Shown: one piece after another, positions 1 through 7,636 of the stretch
Numbering within the stretch: the stretch's first letter is position 1
Layout: each line of letters starts with the position of its first letter
From: CALRGE01 sp964365765
GTDB lineage: Bacteria > Patescibacteriota > Gracilibacteria > UBA1369 > 2-02-FULL-48-14
Direction: 5' to 3'
Length of the DNA: 33,417 bases
NCBI GenBank assembly: GCA_964365765.1
Contig: CAYIRB010000003.1
Coordinates: forward strand, 1 to 33,417
Translations under genes and position numbers: made by a program
The notes under the pieces: model-generated
Told to the model about the DNA's origin: nothing
The model's input: the letters and a program-made list of their open reading frames with translations, nothing else
Databases searched by the model: none

Positions 1-2
1 GA

Positions 3-776
3 ACTGAAGTCGATGTGAAAGTTTTGGCAAAGGACAGTTTGAATGATATCGCGCTTCTTCAATTCACGAGCGCCGATGTGGAAACTTACGACTCGATTGC
101 CTTCGGGGACTCGAATTCGATTTCCGTAGGGGATCATGTTTTAGCGATAGGCAATGCGGGCGGGGAATATTCCAATACGACGACCGCGGGAATTATTTCC
201 GCCACCGGCAGGCAGATTATCGCCGGAGGTTACTTTGACGGTGCGAAGAGTTTGGTCAATTTGATTCAAACCGACGCGGCCATTAATCCGGGTAACAGCG
301 GCGGCCCTCTCGTGAATTTGGCGGGGGAGGTCGTGGCTATGAATACGGCCATCGATTCTTCTTCTCAGGGAATCGGTTTCGCCATTCCTTCAAGCGACAT
401 TCAAAGCGTCGTTCAATCATATCAAGAATTCGGTAGAATCGTGAGGCCTTTTCTCGGAGTACGGTATATGTTGATTACTCCCGGGCTTGCCGAAAAAAAT
501 GGCCTTTCGGTTGATCACGGCGCTTATGTTGTAGCAGATATGGCGGCGAGTTTGTTACCCGTAGTGAAAGACAGTCCTGCTGAAAAAGCAGGTTTAAAAG
601 AGGGCGATATAATTCTTTCTTTGGACGGAAAGGAAATTAGCAAAAATTTTGATCTTTCAAACGCAATTTCCGCTTATGCCGTCGGAGATATCGTTACGCT
701 GGAAGTTTTGAGAGATGGCAAGACGATTAACGTCAAGGTTAAACTTGAGGAGCGAAAAGACCTTGTGGGTGAGTGA
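3..776 (+). CDS. HtrA/DegP-family serine protease, 5' partial
   Basis: Trypsin-like protease with a C-terminal PDZ domain that degrades or checks misfolded envelope proteins. The frame is open to the window edge, so the signal peptide or anchor and the catalytic His are missing; the GTG at 15 is internal. The catalytic Asp is probably in SLNDIALL (codons near 36-60) and the nucleophile is the Ser of GNSGGPLVN (codon 297-299). The PDZ domain follows from about position 460, with a GLKEGDIILSLDGKEI carboxylate-binding region. It ends in TGA, one of seven genes in the window that use TGA as a true stop. The next gene starts 21 bases downstream but has its own promoter inside this gene's end. The family call is firm; the orthologue type (DegP, DegS or HhoA) cannot be set from this part. 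Confidence 0.93.
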   Translation, partial: TEVDVKVLAKDSLNDIALLQFTSADVETYDSIAFGDSNSISVGDHVLAIGNAGGEYSNTTTAGIISATGRQIIAGGYFDGAKSLVNLIQTDAAINPGNSGGPLVNLAGEVVAMNTAIDSSSQGIGFAIPSSDIQSVVQSYQEFGRIVRPFLGVRYMLITPGLAEKNGLSVDHGAYVVADMAASLLPVVKDSPAEKAGLKEGDIILSLDGKEISKNFDLSNAISAYAVGDIVTLEVLRDGKTINVKVKLEERKDLVGE

Positions 777-791
777 TTGCTCACCTATAAT
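763..791 (+). promoter_or_regulatory. Promoter of the Y-family polymerase gene, leaderless type
   Basis: TTGTGG (763-768), 17-base spacer, TATAAT (786-791), then exactly six bases to the ATG at 798. A start site 6-7 bases after the -10 would fall on the start codon, giving a leaderless mRNA. No Shine-Dalgarno sequence is visible before the ATG. Confidence 0.65.
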
Positions 792-797
792 GCGGGC

Positions 798-2009
798 ATG
801 AAGATAATTGCCCATATTGACGCGGATTGCTTTTACGTCTCTTGCGAAAGGATTCGTGATAAAAGTTTGGTGGGACGGCCGGTCGCCGTGCTTGGAAATC
901 AGGGCGTTTGCGTCATCGCCAAAAGTTATGAAATGAAGGCATACGGAGTTAAAACCGGTATGCCGATTTGGGAAGCTAAAAAACTTTGTCCGTCCGCAAT
1001 CTATGTAAAACGTGATTTTGAATGGTACGGCAGTGTTTCAAACGCCATGCAGAATATTTTGAAGAATTACTCCGACGTGATCGAATATTATTCGATAGAT
1101 GAGAGTTTTTTGGATTTGAGCGGCAGTCGCGCGGATATGAGTAAAGTCGCTCTTGAAATGCAGAGGGAAATTCACGAAAAATTGGATTTGTCCGTGAGTG
1201 TGGGTATCGCAATGAGCCGGACTTTGGCGAAAATGGCATCGGAAAAGAATAAGCCGCGCGGGGTGCTGGTTCTGAATAAAGAGAGTCTCCCGTGTTTTCT
1301 GAAAAATTGCGATGTTGATGAGGTTCCCGGAATCGGCATGAAGCTGTCGTCCAGATTGGCGAAATACGGCATTGAAAATTGTATGGATTTTGTGAAAGCC
1401 GGCAGAAGGAGCATAAAAGGCATTTTACATAAGCCGGGTGAAGAACTGTGGTATGAACTTCAGGGTAAGTCGCTTTTTGCGGTGAGAACGCAAAAATCTT
1501 TGCCGAAAATGCTTTCTCGAGGTGGAGGGATTGCCGGTGATTCCTCTAAGGAAGATTATATCTACGCCTTTTTGGTGAGAAATCTCGAACGGCTCTGCGA
1601 GGCTACTTGGCGGTATAAGATCGAATTCAAGAATTTTCATGTGGTGTTGCAGGATTGGAAGTCGAATTTCGATGGCAAGCACTTTGAGTTGCCGGACTAC
1701 ACCGGCGATTTTGAACAGCTTCTTTATTACCTTAAAGCGGCGATGAACGAACTTTATTCATCGCGAAAAAAATATAGAGCCGTTTTTCTAATCGGCACGG
1801 ATATCCGTTCGGCGGATGTGAAACAATTGAACTTATTCTCCGCGGCGAATCCCAAAAAAACGGCTTTCATGGAATTGAAAAATATTATCAACGAGAAATT
1901 CGGCAATTTCACTTTGAGGAGCGCGAGTACTGCGGCGGCGCCGGAAATTTATCGCGATTTAAACAGTAACTATGAAATTACGGATGTTCATGGAAAATTT
2001 TGCTTTTAA
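798..2009 (+). CDS. dinB: Y-family DNA polymerase (DinB/Pol IV type)
   Basis: Error-prone translesion DNA polymerase, 403 aa. Metal-binding acidic residues are visible in HIDADCFYVSCER (Asp8) and YYSIDESFLDLSG (Asp101, Glu102), followed by the conserved SVGIAMSRTLAKMASEKNKP segment and the helix-hairpin-helix region (DEVPGIGMKLSSRLAKYG). QLNLF at residues 343-347 matches the beta-clamp binding motif QLxLF. A TTG at 777 would extend the frame by seven codons, but the ATG at 798 places MKIIAHIDADCF where the family normally starts and lies six bases after a TATAAT. A small gene that may be SRAP-like follows after two bases, consistent with a DNA-damage pair. YVSCER and the following block are also somewhat UmuC-like, so DinB versus UmuC is less sure than the family. 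Confidence 0.93.
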   Translation: MKIIAHIDADCFYVSCERIRDKSLVGRPVAVLGNQGVCVIAKSYEMKAYGVKTGMPIWEAKKLCPSAIYVKRDFEWYGSVSNAMQNILKNYSDVIEYYSIDESFLDLSGSRADMSKVALEMQREIHEKLDLSVSVGIAMSRTLAKMASEKNKPRGVLVLNKESLPCFLKNCDVDEVPGIGMKLSSRLAKYGIENCMDFVKAGRRSIKGILHKPGEELWYELQGKSLFAVRTQKSLPKMLSRGGGIAGDSSKEDYIYAFLVRNLERLCEATWRYKIEFKNFHVVLQDWKSNFDGKHFELPDYTGDFEQLLYYLKAAMNELYSSRKKYRAVFLIGTDIRSADVKQLNLFSAANPKKTAFMELKNIINEKFGNFTLRSASTAAAPEIYRDLNSNYEITDVHGKFCF

Positions 2010-2011
2010 AC

Positions 2012-2461
2012 ATGTCTTATAAAATTAAATTCAATAAATCCGAATTTACGGAAGTTGAACTGGAAAAGTTCAAGGTTTTTGTGAACGGCGATGACGCTTA
2101 TGTTTCTTTTTTCGGACAGAACTGTTTTTTGCCGATTCGCACCTTGAATGGAAATAAGTTCGTGAAGTGGGGAAACAAAAGCTGTCTTGGGTTGCGCGCG
2201 CCGCTTGGCGCGTTTTGTAAAGTCGAATTACTGAAGTCCGGCTATATAAGCCAATTGCGTCCGCAAGTGGTGGAAGTTATTGCCAACGCGGCGCAAGAGA
2301 ATGGAATTTGGTTTCAAATCAAACAGGGCATTCGCGCCGTTTTGATCAAAGATCGTTTGGGGAACGAATTTGCTTATATTCTCACCGTTCCTTCGACCCA
2401 TTACTATAAAACCATGACGCGCGCGGAGAGAATGCCGGTTTTGGTGGGGCAGGTGATATAA
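2012..2461 (+). CDS. Uncharacterised protein, possibly a divergent SRAP (YedK/HMCES-like) partner
   Basis: A 149-aa protein starting two bases after the polymerase stop, so almost certainly co-transcribed. The ATG at 2012 is preferred over a TTG at 2000 that overlaps the upstream gene. I do not recognise it firmly. The C-terminal stretch with IKQGIRAVLIKDRLGNEF, then AYILTVPST, then ERMPVLVGQ recalls the end of SRAP proteins, where a beta strand and a HxRMPxIL motif occur, and FVKWGNKS recalls their RWGLIP block. The catalytic Cys2 is absent (the protein begins Met-Ser), so if related it is probably non-catalytic or binds DNA differently. The context beside a translesion polymerase supports a DNA-damage role. 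It could equally be an unrelated small beta-rich protein. Confidence 0.6.
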   Translation: MSYKIKFNKSEFTEVELEKFKVFVNGDDAYVSFFGQNCFLPIRTLNGNKFVKWGNKSCLGLRAPLGAFCKVELLKSGYISQLRPQVVEVIANAAQENGIWFQIKQGIRAVLIKDRLGNEFAYILTVPSTHYYKTMTRAERMPVLVGQVI

Positions 2462-2498
2462 ACAAAACAAGCCAACACTTGCGTTCATGCCTACTTTG

Positions 2499-2526
2499 TT
2501 GTACGGTAAGGCACAGTATCTAAAAT
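2499..2526 (+). promoter_or_regulatory. Promoter of the kamA-like gene, leaderless type
   Basis: TTGTAC (2499-2504), 16-base spacer, TAAAAT (2521-2526), six bases, ATG at 2533. It has the same -10-to-ATG spacing as the dinB, mgtC and dnaQ promoters. Confidence 0.55.
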
Positions 2527-2532
2527 TTTCGC

Positions 2533-3972
2533 ATGACTTCGACTAAAGGCACCATAGAAACTACAGGCCAAGTGGGAATACAAGAGGGTCAAGAGTCGCA
2601 TCCCAAAGAGCAGCCAGGCCATCCTCTCTCTGTGATAAGGGGACACACAGCAGATCATGTCTCTGTGGCCATCGAAAAAGAGCCGTTACCGCGCCTAAAA
2701 ACCTACAATCTTTCAAATTTTCGCACATTAGCACAAATCCGGGCACTTGGAGAAGAAGCTCAATTTGAAATGGAAGTGGTAGCCCACGTCCTTCCATTTA
2801 AAACAAATAACTATGTAGTGGATGAATTAATTGATTGAGATAATATCCCAAACGATCCGATGTTTATTTTAACTTTCCCGCAAAGAGGAATGCTAACCGA
2901 TGAACATTATGCGGAAATGGAGGCCGCCCTCAAAACGGGAGACAGAGACACCATACAAGCAACCGCGCATAAAATCAGATTACAGCTAAATCCGCACCCG
3001 GCCGGACAAATGGAGCTAAACGTACCTACATTGGCAGACGGAACAAGACTTCCGGGAATGCAGCACAAATACGCAGAAACATGCCTTTTCTTTCCAAGTC
3101 ACGGGCAAACTTGTCACGCATATTGTAGCTTTTGCTTTCGATGGCCACAATTTGTGGGAATCGATGAGCTCAAATTTGCAATGAGGGAGGGGGGACAATT
3201 GGTGCAATACCTGCGAGAACATCCGGAAATCTCAGACATCCTCTTTACCGGAGGAGATCCAATGATAATGAATGCAAAAGTATTTTCAAAATATATAGAC
3301 CCTCTACTTGAAGCTGAACTTCCGAATTTAAGCACGATACGAATAGGTACCAAATCTCTATCTTATTGGCCATATAAATTTCTGGACAAAGATTCGGATG
3401 AAATGCTGGATCTCTTTAGGAAAATTATTGATAGAGGGAAAAATGTATCTGTGATGGCACACATAAACCACCCGACGGAATTAAAGACGGACATGGTTCA
3501 AGAAGCAATAAAAAGAATACTACAAACGGGGGCTCAGATTAGAACACAATCGCCAATACTTCGTCATATAAACGATGCTCCGGAAACATGGGCAGAAATG
3601 TGGGACAAAGAGGTTAAACTGGGATGCATACCATACTATATGTTTGTCGTAAGGGACACGGGGGCACAGCATTATTTCGGCCTGCCATTGATAGAAGCCC
3701 AGGCAATATTTAGGGACGCATATAAAAGTGTGTCGGGACTTGCAAGAACAGTAAGAGGACCAAGTATGTCTGCAAAACCCGGAAAAATTCAAGTTCTGGG
3801 TGTAGTAGATCTACCGGAAGACCAAAAGGCAATAGCTCTAAGATTTATACAGGCAAGAAATCCCGAATGGGTTCAAAGACCATTTCTTGCACAATATAAT
3901 CCATCTGCCACATGGCTTAATGAACTGAAACCCATGGAAGGGGAGAAATTTTTCTTTGAAGAAGAAGAATGA
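2533..3972 (+). CDS. KamA-family radical SAM protein (lysine 2,3-aminomutase-like) interrupted by an in-frame TGA
   Basis: Radical S-adenosylmethionine protein of the lysine 2,3-aminomutase family. The reading frame is continuous from 2533 to 3972 except for a TGA at 2836-2838 (codon 102). The flanking protein reads VVDELID, stop, DNIPNDPMFILTFPQ; relatives as I remember them have Trp at this place, so TGG to TGA is the simplest change. The iron-sulfur motif is CHAYCSFC (Cys194, Cys198, Cys201), followed by FTGGDP, which fits the SAM-binding GGD motif. The C-terminal PLP-lysine region is not the classical PGGGGK; SAKPGKIQVLG may replace it. The first 50 or so residues are low-complexity and polar. 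Codons favour A in third position (ATA, AGA, ACA, CCA), unlike neighbouring plus-strand genes, which suggests transfer. It may be a pseudogene, a readthrough gene, or carry a sequencing error. A shorter product could start at ATG 2860 but would lose the N-terminal part. Confidence 0.85.
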
Positions 3973-4017
3973 AAGAGTGCAAAGCAGTGAGTATAATCAA
4001 TTTTCAGAGTTTTGTTT

Positions 4018-4094
4018 TGGTGCGCGCTGTAGGAGTCGAACCTACGACCTACTGGGTGTAAACCAGTCGCTCTAACCAACTGAGCTAAGCGCGC
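4018..4094 (-). tRNA. tRNA-Val(UAC)
   Basis: Reverse strand folds as a cloverleaf: acceptor GCGCGCU with AGCGCGC, D-arm AGCTCAGTTGGTTAGAGC, anticodon stem ACTGG/CCAGT with loop TTTACAC (anticodon TAC), T-arm GTAGG-TTCGACT-CCTAC. CCA is encoded at 4018-4020. Confidence 0.97.
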
Positions 4095-4106
4095 ATGCGC
4101 CTGTGA

Positions 4107-4134
4107 AATATACCAAAAGTTATGAGGAACTCAA
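4107..4134 (-). promoter_or_regulatory. Promoter of tRNA-Val
   Basis: On the minus strand: TTGAGT (4134-4129), 16-base spacer ending TGG, TATATT (4112-4107). The -10 lies 12 bases before the mature tRNA 5' end, giving a short leader. Confidence 0.6.
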
Positions 4135-4138
4135 GTGG

Positions 4139-4179
4139 AAAACCGAATAGGCGGATGGAGCGCTTCGCTTCCTATCCGC
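4139..4179 (-). terminator. Hairpin between tRNA-Leu and tRNA-Val, possible terminator
   Basis: GCGGAT (4151-4156) pairs with ATCCGC (4174-4179), and an inner GAGCG/CGCTT stem closes a CTT loop. On the minus strand the hairpin follows the tRNA-Leu 3' end and is followed, about eight bases later, by TTTT. The T-tract is short and displaced, so termination is only probable. Confidence 0.4.
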
Positions 4180-4181
4180 TG

Positions 4182-4271
4182 TGGTGGGCAAAAGAGGACT
4201 TGAACCTCCACCCCGATAAATTCAGGACCAGCCCCTCAAGCTGGCGCGTCTACCAATTTCGCCATTTGCCC
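4182..4271 (-). tRNA. tRNA-Leu(GAG)
   Basis: Reverse strand: acceptor GGGCAAA/TTTGCCC, anticodon stem CCAGC/GCTGG with loop TTGAGGG (anticodon GAG), a long class II variable arm (TCCTGAATTTATCGGG), T-arm GAGG-TTCAAGT-CCTC, encoded CCA at 4182-4184. Confidence 0.96.
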
Positions 4272-4283
4272 ATAGCAAGAAGG

Positions 4284-4311
4284 ATATTAACTCATCTTTT
4301 CTAAATCACAA
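4284..4311 (-). promoter_or_regulatory. Promoter of tRNA-Leu
   Basis: On the minus strand: TTGTGA (4311-4306), 16-base spacer, TAATAT (4289-4284), 12 bases before the mature 5' end. Confidence 0.55.
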
Positions 4312-4319
4312 GGAAAATG

Positions 4320-4325
4320 TACAAT
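4320..4325 (+). promoter_or_regulatory. -10 element of mgtC, leaderless type
   Basis: TACAAT followed by six bases and ATG at 4332. No good -35 is visible 16-18 bases upstream (TTTTCT at best). An alternative ATG at 4317 lies upstream of this element and has AAGGA four bases before it. Confidence 0.4.
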
Positions 4326-4331
4326 CGTGGC

Positions 4332-5574
4332 ATGGACGCCAATCTACAGTTTCTGCAAAATCTTGTCATCGCCCTTTTATTGGGTAGTTTGATTGGAGTC
4401 GAGCGTGAAAAAGATCATCATGACAATCGGCATGGTAATCATGAATTCGGTGGTATAAGAACCATGTCTTTGGTGGGCATGTTGGGTTTTTTGGTTTATG
4501 AACTGTTCGGCGATAANNNNNNNNNNGATACTGTTAACGGCATCCTACGTAGTATCTTCTCTGTTGAATAAAAACAGCGGAGCCACCACGGAAATCGCCG
4601 CGATTTTTGTTTATTTAACCGGTCTTTTGGTGGCGAGAGAGCAATTACTTTTTGCGGCCTCGGTAACTTTAGTGGTTGTCTTACTTCTGTATTTTAAAGA
4701 AAAACTTCATGGGTTTGCCAATAAAATCGCAAAGATTGAGCTGTATGACGCCATAAAGTTCATAGCGGTCGTGTTTGTAATCTTGCCATTGTTGCCGAAT
4801 AGGAATTTCGGTCCATTGCAATCCATCAATCCGTATATGATTTGGCTCATAGTGGTCTTGATTTCCGGCATTTCCTTTTTGAGTTACATTGCGATAAAAA
4901 TGGTTGGAGCAAAGAGTGGCATAGGGTTAAGCGGTTTTTTTGGGGGGCTTATTTCCTCGACCGCCGTGTCAGTGAGTTTTTCGGAGCTGAGTCATAAGAG
5001 TAAAAAAATCGTAAACCCCTTTGTAGCCGGAATTTTAATTGCCTGCGCGGCTATGTTTTTTAGGGTTTTGGTTGAAGTTGCTTTTGTGAATAGAGCCATA
5101 TTGCCGGATTTGTTGCCACCCTTTTTGGCAATGGGTTCCTTTGGATTTTTACTTGCCGGGTATTTTTGGTTTTCCGGTAAGCAGTCGACTGAGGAAAGTT
5201 ACACGGATAAAGATTTGAACGTGAAAAGTCCGCTCCAACTGGGATCGGCGATTCAATTTGCTTTGCTTCTTACGGCATTGCTTTTTATTACCACTTACGT
5301 CAGTAAATACTACGGTAGCGGCGGCATATATTTGACGTCATTCCTTACCGGTTTGGTCGACGCGGACGCCATCACCGTTTCGATGGCGAATTTGAGTTTG
5401 AGCGGTGCTGTTGATAAAAATACCGCCGTTACGGCGATCACTCTTGCCGCTATGACCAATACTTTTTCCAAAGCGCTTATCGTGATTTTTGTTGCGTCCA
5501 GGAGAGTCGGAATCAAAACAATGCTGTCGCTTTTATCGGTGATTATTGCAGGCGCAGTCGTTTTAGCAATTTAA
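4332..5574 (+). CDS. MgtC/DUF4010-family membrane protein, interrupted by an assembly gap
   Basis: Integral membrane protein. The N-terminal part has the MgtC/SapB signature (ALLLGSLIGVEREK and GGIRTMSLVGMLGFL); the remainder matches DUF4010, with many hydrophobic helices and the conserved GLSGFFGGLISSTAVS segment and a late GLVDADAITVSMANLS block. MgtC/DUF4010 proteins are linked to magnesium homeostasis or unknown transport; the substrate is unknown here. Ten Ns at 4517-4526 separate the two halves, which are in different frames; the true gap length is unknown, so this is probably one gene, not a frameshift. Start 4332 is preferred because TACAAT lies exactly six bases before it; 4317 is the alternative. 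It converges on the next gene with a 23-base gap. Confidence 0.88.
4517..4526. other. Assembly gap (10 N) inside mgtC
   Basis: Ten ambiguous bases between GELFGD-type and ILLTASYVV codons. The reading frame changes by one across the gap, so the run of N is a placeholder and not a measured length. Confidence 0.97.
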
Positions 5575-5597
5575 CGATTTACAAGCAAAGTACTTGT

Positions 5598-6674
5598 TTA
5601 GGCTTTATTCGCTAGCGTGTATTTATCGCGGCCGACGTGTACAAATTGCGCTTTGTTTTTCAGGTTCAAATAAATCGTTATCGTTTTGACGTGCCTTCTT
5701 TCCAGAACGGCTTTTGTGATTTCTTCACGAGTGCGGTCAGTGCCGTCAGAAAGTATTTCTTCAATCACGTCGGCAACCGTGCCCGTTTTATAACCCCAAT
5801 CGCTGTGGGCGTAAATTCCCCTGCCTATTAAAATGAATTGCTCGTTTCTGATAAGTTCATTGTGTACGGCTTGAATATTTACCCGTTTATTGTCGAACTT
5901 CGCATCGGTTATGAATGCAGCTATTTTTTGAAAATGCAGAGGTTTTTTCTCTTTGTTGAAAATAAAATTGATTTTATCTTTTAAGGTTCGTGGATGTATG
6001 TGTCTCCATGAATACAGACCGACTCCGTTTTCCGTGAACTTGCATTCTTTAATAATTCTTAAAATATTTTCAATTGTGCGTGTGTCCAGCTTTGTATTCA
6101 GCGTTTCATTGATTTTTGCGCCGAGTTTCTCAGAGGCGATTACGTGCTTGGAGCCCAGTAGAACTTTAAGTCCCGTTCCGGCAACCGAATGAATCAGATC
6201 CGTATTAAAAGATGAAAGTTTATAATATGGGTGATATTTAAGCGTGTTTGACTCGTGCTGAATGCCTTGATCCAATATGAGGGCCAAGTGCAAGTCTTGA
6301 ATTTCCTGCTCGGTTATGTTCGGAAGAATATTGAGGAGTAAGTTCTTGAAATGCTGGTCTTGAACCACGCCGCCTTGCTTTTCCAAGAGCGCTTTCGCGA
6401 ACTCCGTAAGGATTCTTACGTTCGTGTTCTGCGCGTTCCTTTCAAGTTTTCTCAGAGCGCTTTTTTCTATTTGTCGAATGCGTTCCCGCGTTACGCCGAA
6501 ATGCGAGCCGATTTCTTCGAGAGTCATTTTCTTGCCTTTTTCAAGCGCGAAGCGATTCTCATTGATAAATTTTTCCTTGTCCGATAGAACGATCAGCAAG
6601 TGAGTGATCAGGGCGTGGAGTTTTAACTCTTGGGGTGACATTTTATTGTCAACGGTGAAGTTAGTAGTGACCAT
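5598..6674 (-). CDS. Sigma-region-4 / HARE-HTH DNA-binding protein
   Basis: A 358-aa predicted transcription regulator. Residues 51-80 (MTLEEIGSHFGVTRERIRQ and the following IEKSALRKLERN) are a textbook sigma-70 region 4.2 helix-turn-helix, the part of sigma factors that reads the -35 element. No region 2 (-10 recognition and core binding) is seen, so it is not a complete sigma factor. The C-terminal third (about 235-355), with KPLHFQKIAAFI, NELIRNEQFILIGRGIYA and a second similar unit ending GRDKYTLANKA, resembles the HARE-HTH winged helix of the RNA polymerase delta subunit. The middle (about 90-230) is helical and unassigned. It could bind -35 elements or attach to RNA polymerase; this is inference from domains. 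ATG 6674 is used; Met12 is an alternative. It shares no operon with its neighbours. Confidence 0.85.
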   Translation of the reverse strand: MVTTNFTVDNKMSPQELKLHALITHLLIVLSDKEKFINENRFALEKGKKMTLEEIGSHFGVTRERIRQIEKSALRKLERNAQNTNVRILTEFAKALLEKQGGVVQDQHFKNLLLNILPNITEQEIQDLHLALILDQGIQHESNTLKYHPYYKLSSFNTDLIHSVAGTGLKVLLGSKHVIASEKLGAKINETLNTKLDTRTIENILRIIKECKFTENGVGLYSWRHIHPRTLKDKINFIFNKEKKPLHFQKIAAFITDAKFDNKRVNIQAVHNELIRNEQFILIGRGIYAHSDWGYKTGTVADVIEEILSDGTDRTREEITKAVLERRHVKTITIYLNLKNKAQFVHVGRDKYTLANKA

Positions 6675-6754
6675 ATTTCACGTTTTGTTATGGAAGGAGC
6701 CAAAATTTCACACCATTCGCTAACACACTATCACATGTAATATTTTTGTAAAGT

Positions 6755-7429
6755 TCACATTTTATTAAATTGGTATCCTAAGCAAGGAAAGGTGGATATA
6801 AGCGATTTTTTTGACTTATCATCAATTTTCTTTCTTAGTTTGCTTATGTATACGTCAATCGTATTTTGAGAAATATAATTTCTTCTGTCCCATACGTAGT
6901 CTATGATCGAGTCTCTGCTGGTTACTTCTCCCGCGTTAATCATCAAGAGTTCCAGCAAAAAGTATTCTTTTTTTGTCAGATTTTCAGAATAGCTCCCAAG
7001 CACTATTTTCCTGTTTTTTCTGTCCAGGATCATGGCGTTGATTTGCAAATATCTGACTTTGCTCTCTGTCAATCTTTGACCTCCGCATTCATGTATGATC
7101 GACGGAATTTCTTCCAACAAGATATTGTCTTCGATCAACACGGTTCTCGGCAAAAATTCTTTAAACTCTTGTTCGTTAAAAACCGTCAAATGGATTTTTC
7201 CTACGACTATTATCGGAATTTTCTTATTCATGTTTTTCAGGAACCCGTGGAGTCTTTTCCATGTGTTGAACGGGAGCGGGTGATAAAAAATCAAAATGTC
7301 CGTGTGCGGTGCCCATGCGCCGTACAAGTTTTCGGGACTTAGTATCAAGCATTGAATATTGTTCCGTTTTAACGCACTTGAGAGCATTGTCGATTGGGCG
7401 GGGTAAGGGCTGATGATGGTTGAATGCAT
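6755..7429 (-). CDS. OmpR/PhoB-type response regulator with a degenerate receiver
   Basis: A 224-aa regulator. The C-terminal 100 residues are an OmpR/PhoB winged helix: LTKKEYFLLELLMINAGEV, then TIDVYISKLRKKID and a final wing ending GYQF. The N-terminal 110 residues have receiver-like alternation (MHSTIISPYPAQSTMLSSAL; IPIIVVGK) but the acidic pocket is absent, and where the phospho-acceptor Asp is expected the sequence reads TDILIFYHPLP. It is therefore probably not activated by a histidine kinase, and none is encoded here. It is divergent from the TrmB gene; the 207-base spacer carries two dyads that either regulator could bind. It may be an atypical, ligand-controlled or constitutive regulator. 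Confidence 0.88.
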   Translation of the reverse strand: MHSTIISPYPAQSTMLSSALKRNNIQCLILSPENLYGAWAPHTDILIFYHPLPFNTWKRLHGFLKNMNKKIPIIVVGKIHLTVFNEQEFKEFLPRTVLIEDNILLEEIPSIIHECGGQRLTESKVRYLQINAMILDRKNRKIVLGSYSENLTKKEYFLLELLMINAGEVTSRDSIIDYVWDRRNYISQNTIDVYISKLRKKIDDKSKKSLISTFPCLGYQFNKM

Positions 7430-7508
7430 AATGCGGGGTTAGACAAAAATATCATATTTTAATAACAATAATCTAAAGAACGGTTTTTAATAATTTCAGA
7501 TTAAAAAG

Positions 7509-7570
7509 CTGTTGTCGGAGTGGCATCAACAGTCATTTATTGGCTTGCTGTTGCCAGAAATTGACAACAG
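7509..7570. repeat. Two tandem inverted repeats CTGTTG-N11/12-CAACAG, candidate operators
   Basis: CTGTTG at 7509-7514 faces CAACAG at 7527-7532 (12-base spacer); CTGTTG at 7548-7553 faces CAACAG at 7565-7570 (11-base spacer). The outermost arms extend to CTGTTGTC and GACAACAG, a perfect 8-bp match. The half-sites of the two dyads are 39 and 38 bases apart. They sit upstream of the TrmB -35. Confidence 0.6.
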
Positions 7571-7587
7571 ATTTTTCGCGTCAGGTC

Positions 7588-7616
7588 TTTACACAGGCTT
7601 AAAGTCTTTGTACGCT
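7588..7616 (+). promoter_or_regulatory. Probable promoter of the TrmB-family gene
   Basis: TTTACA (7588-7593), 17-base spacer, TACGCT (7611-7616). The start site would lie near 7623, 14 bases before the ATG at 7637. Confidence 0.45.
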
Positions 7617-7636
7617 TTCTTCCTTTAACAGTTAGA

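Larger units (their letters stand above)
7430..7636. promoter_or_regulatory. Divergent regulatory region between two transcription regulators
   Basis: A 207-base gene-free stretch. It is AT-rich near the OmpR-type gene, then contains two CTGTTG/CAACAG dyads (7509-7570) and the probable TrmB promoter (7588-7616). No small ORF or RNA gene is evident. Confidence 0.6.

Noticed and set aside
2533..3972. Genome-wide recoding of TGA (Gly or Trp)
   Set aside because: Seven other genes in the window end in TGA at the expected C-terminus and no other gene has an in-frame TGA.
3873..4079. Minus-strand open frame over the kamA-like end and tRNA-Val
   Set aside because: Shadow of the tRNA and the opposite gene.
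4122..4304. Open frame on the plus strand between the two tRNA genes
   Set aside because: It is the antisense of tRNA-Leu and the hairpin; no promoter or family match.
4317..4331. ATG 4317 as the start of mgtC
   Set aside because: Possible (AAGGA nearby) but the TACAAT six bases before 4332 fits the leaderless pattern better.
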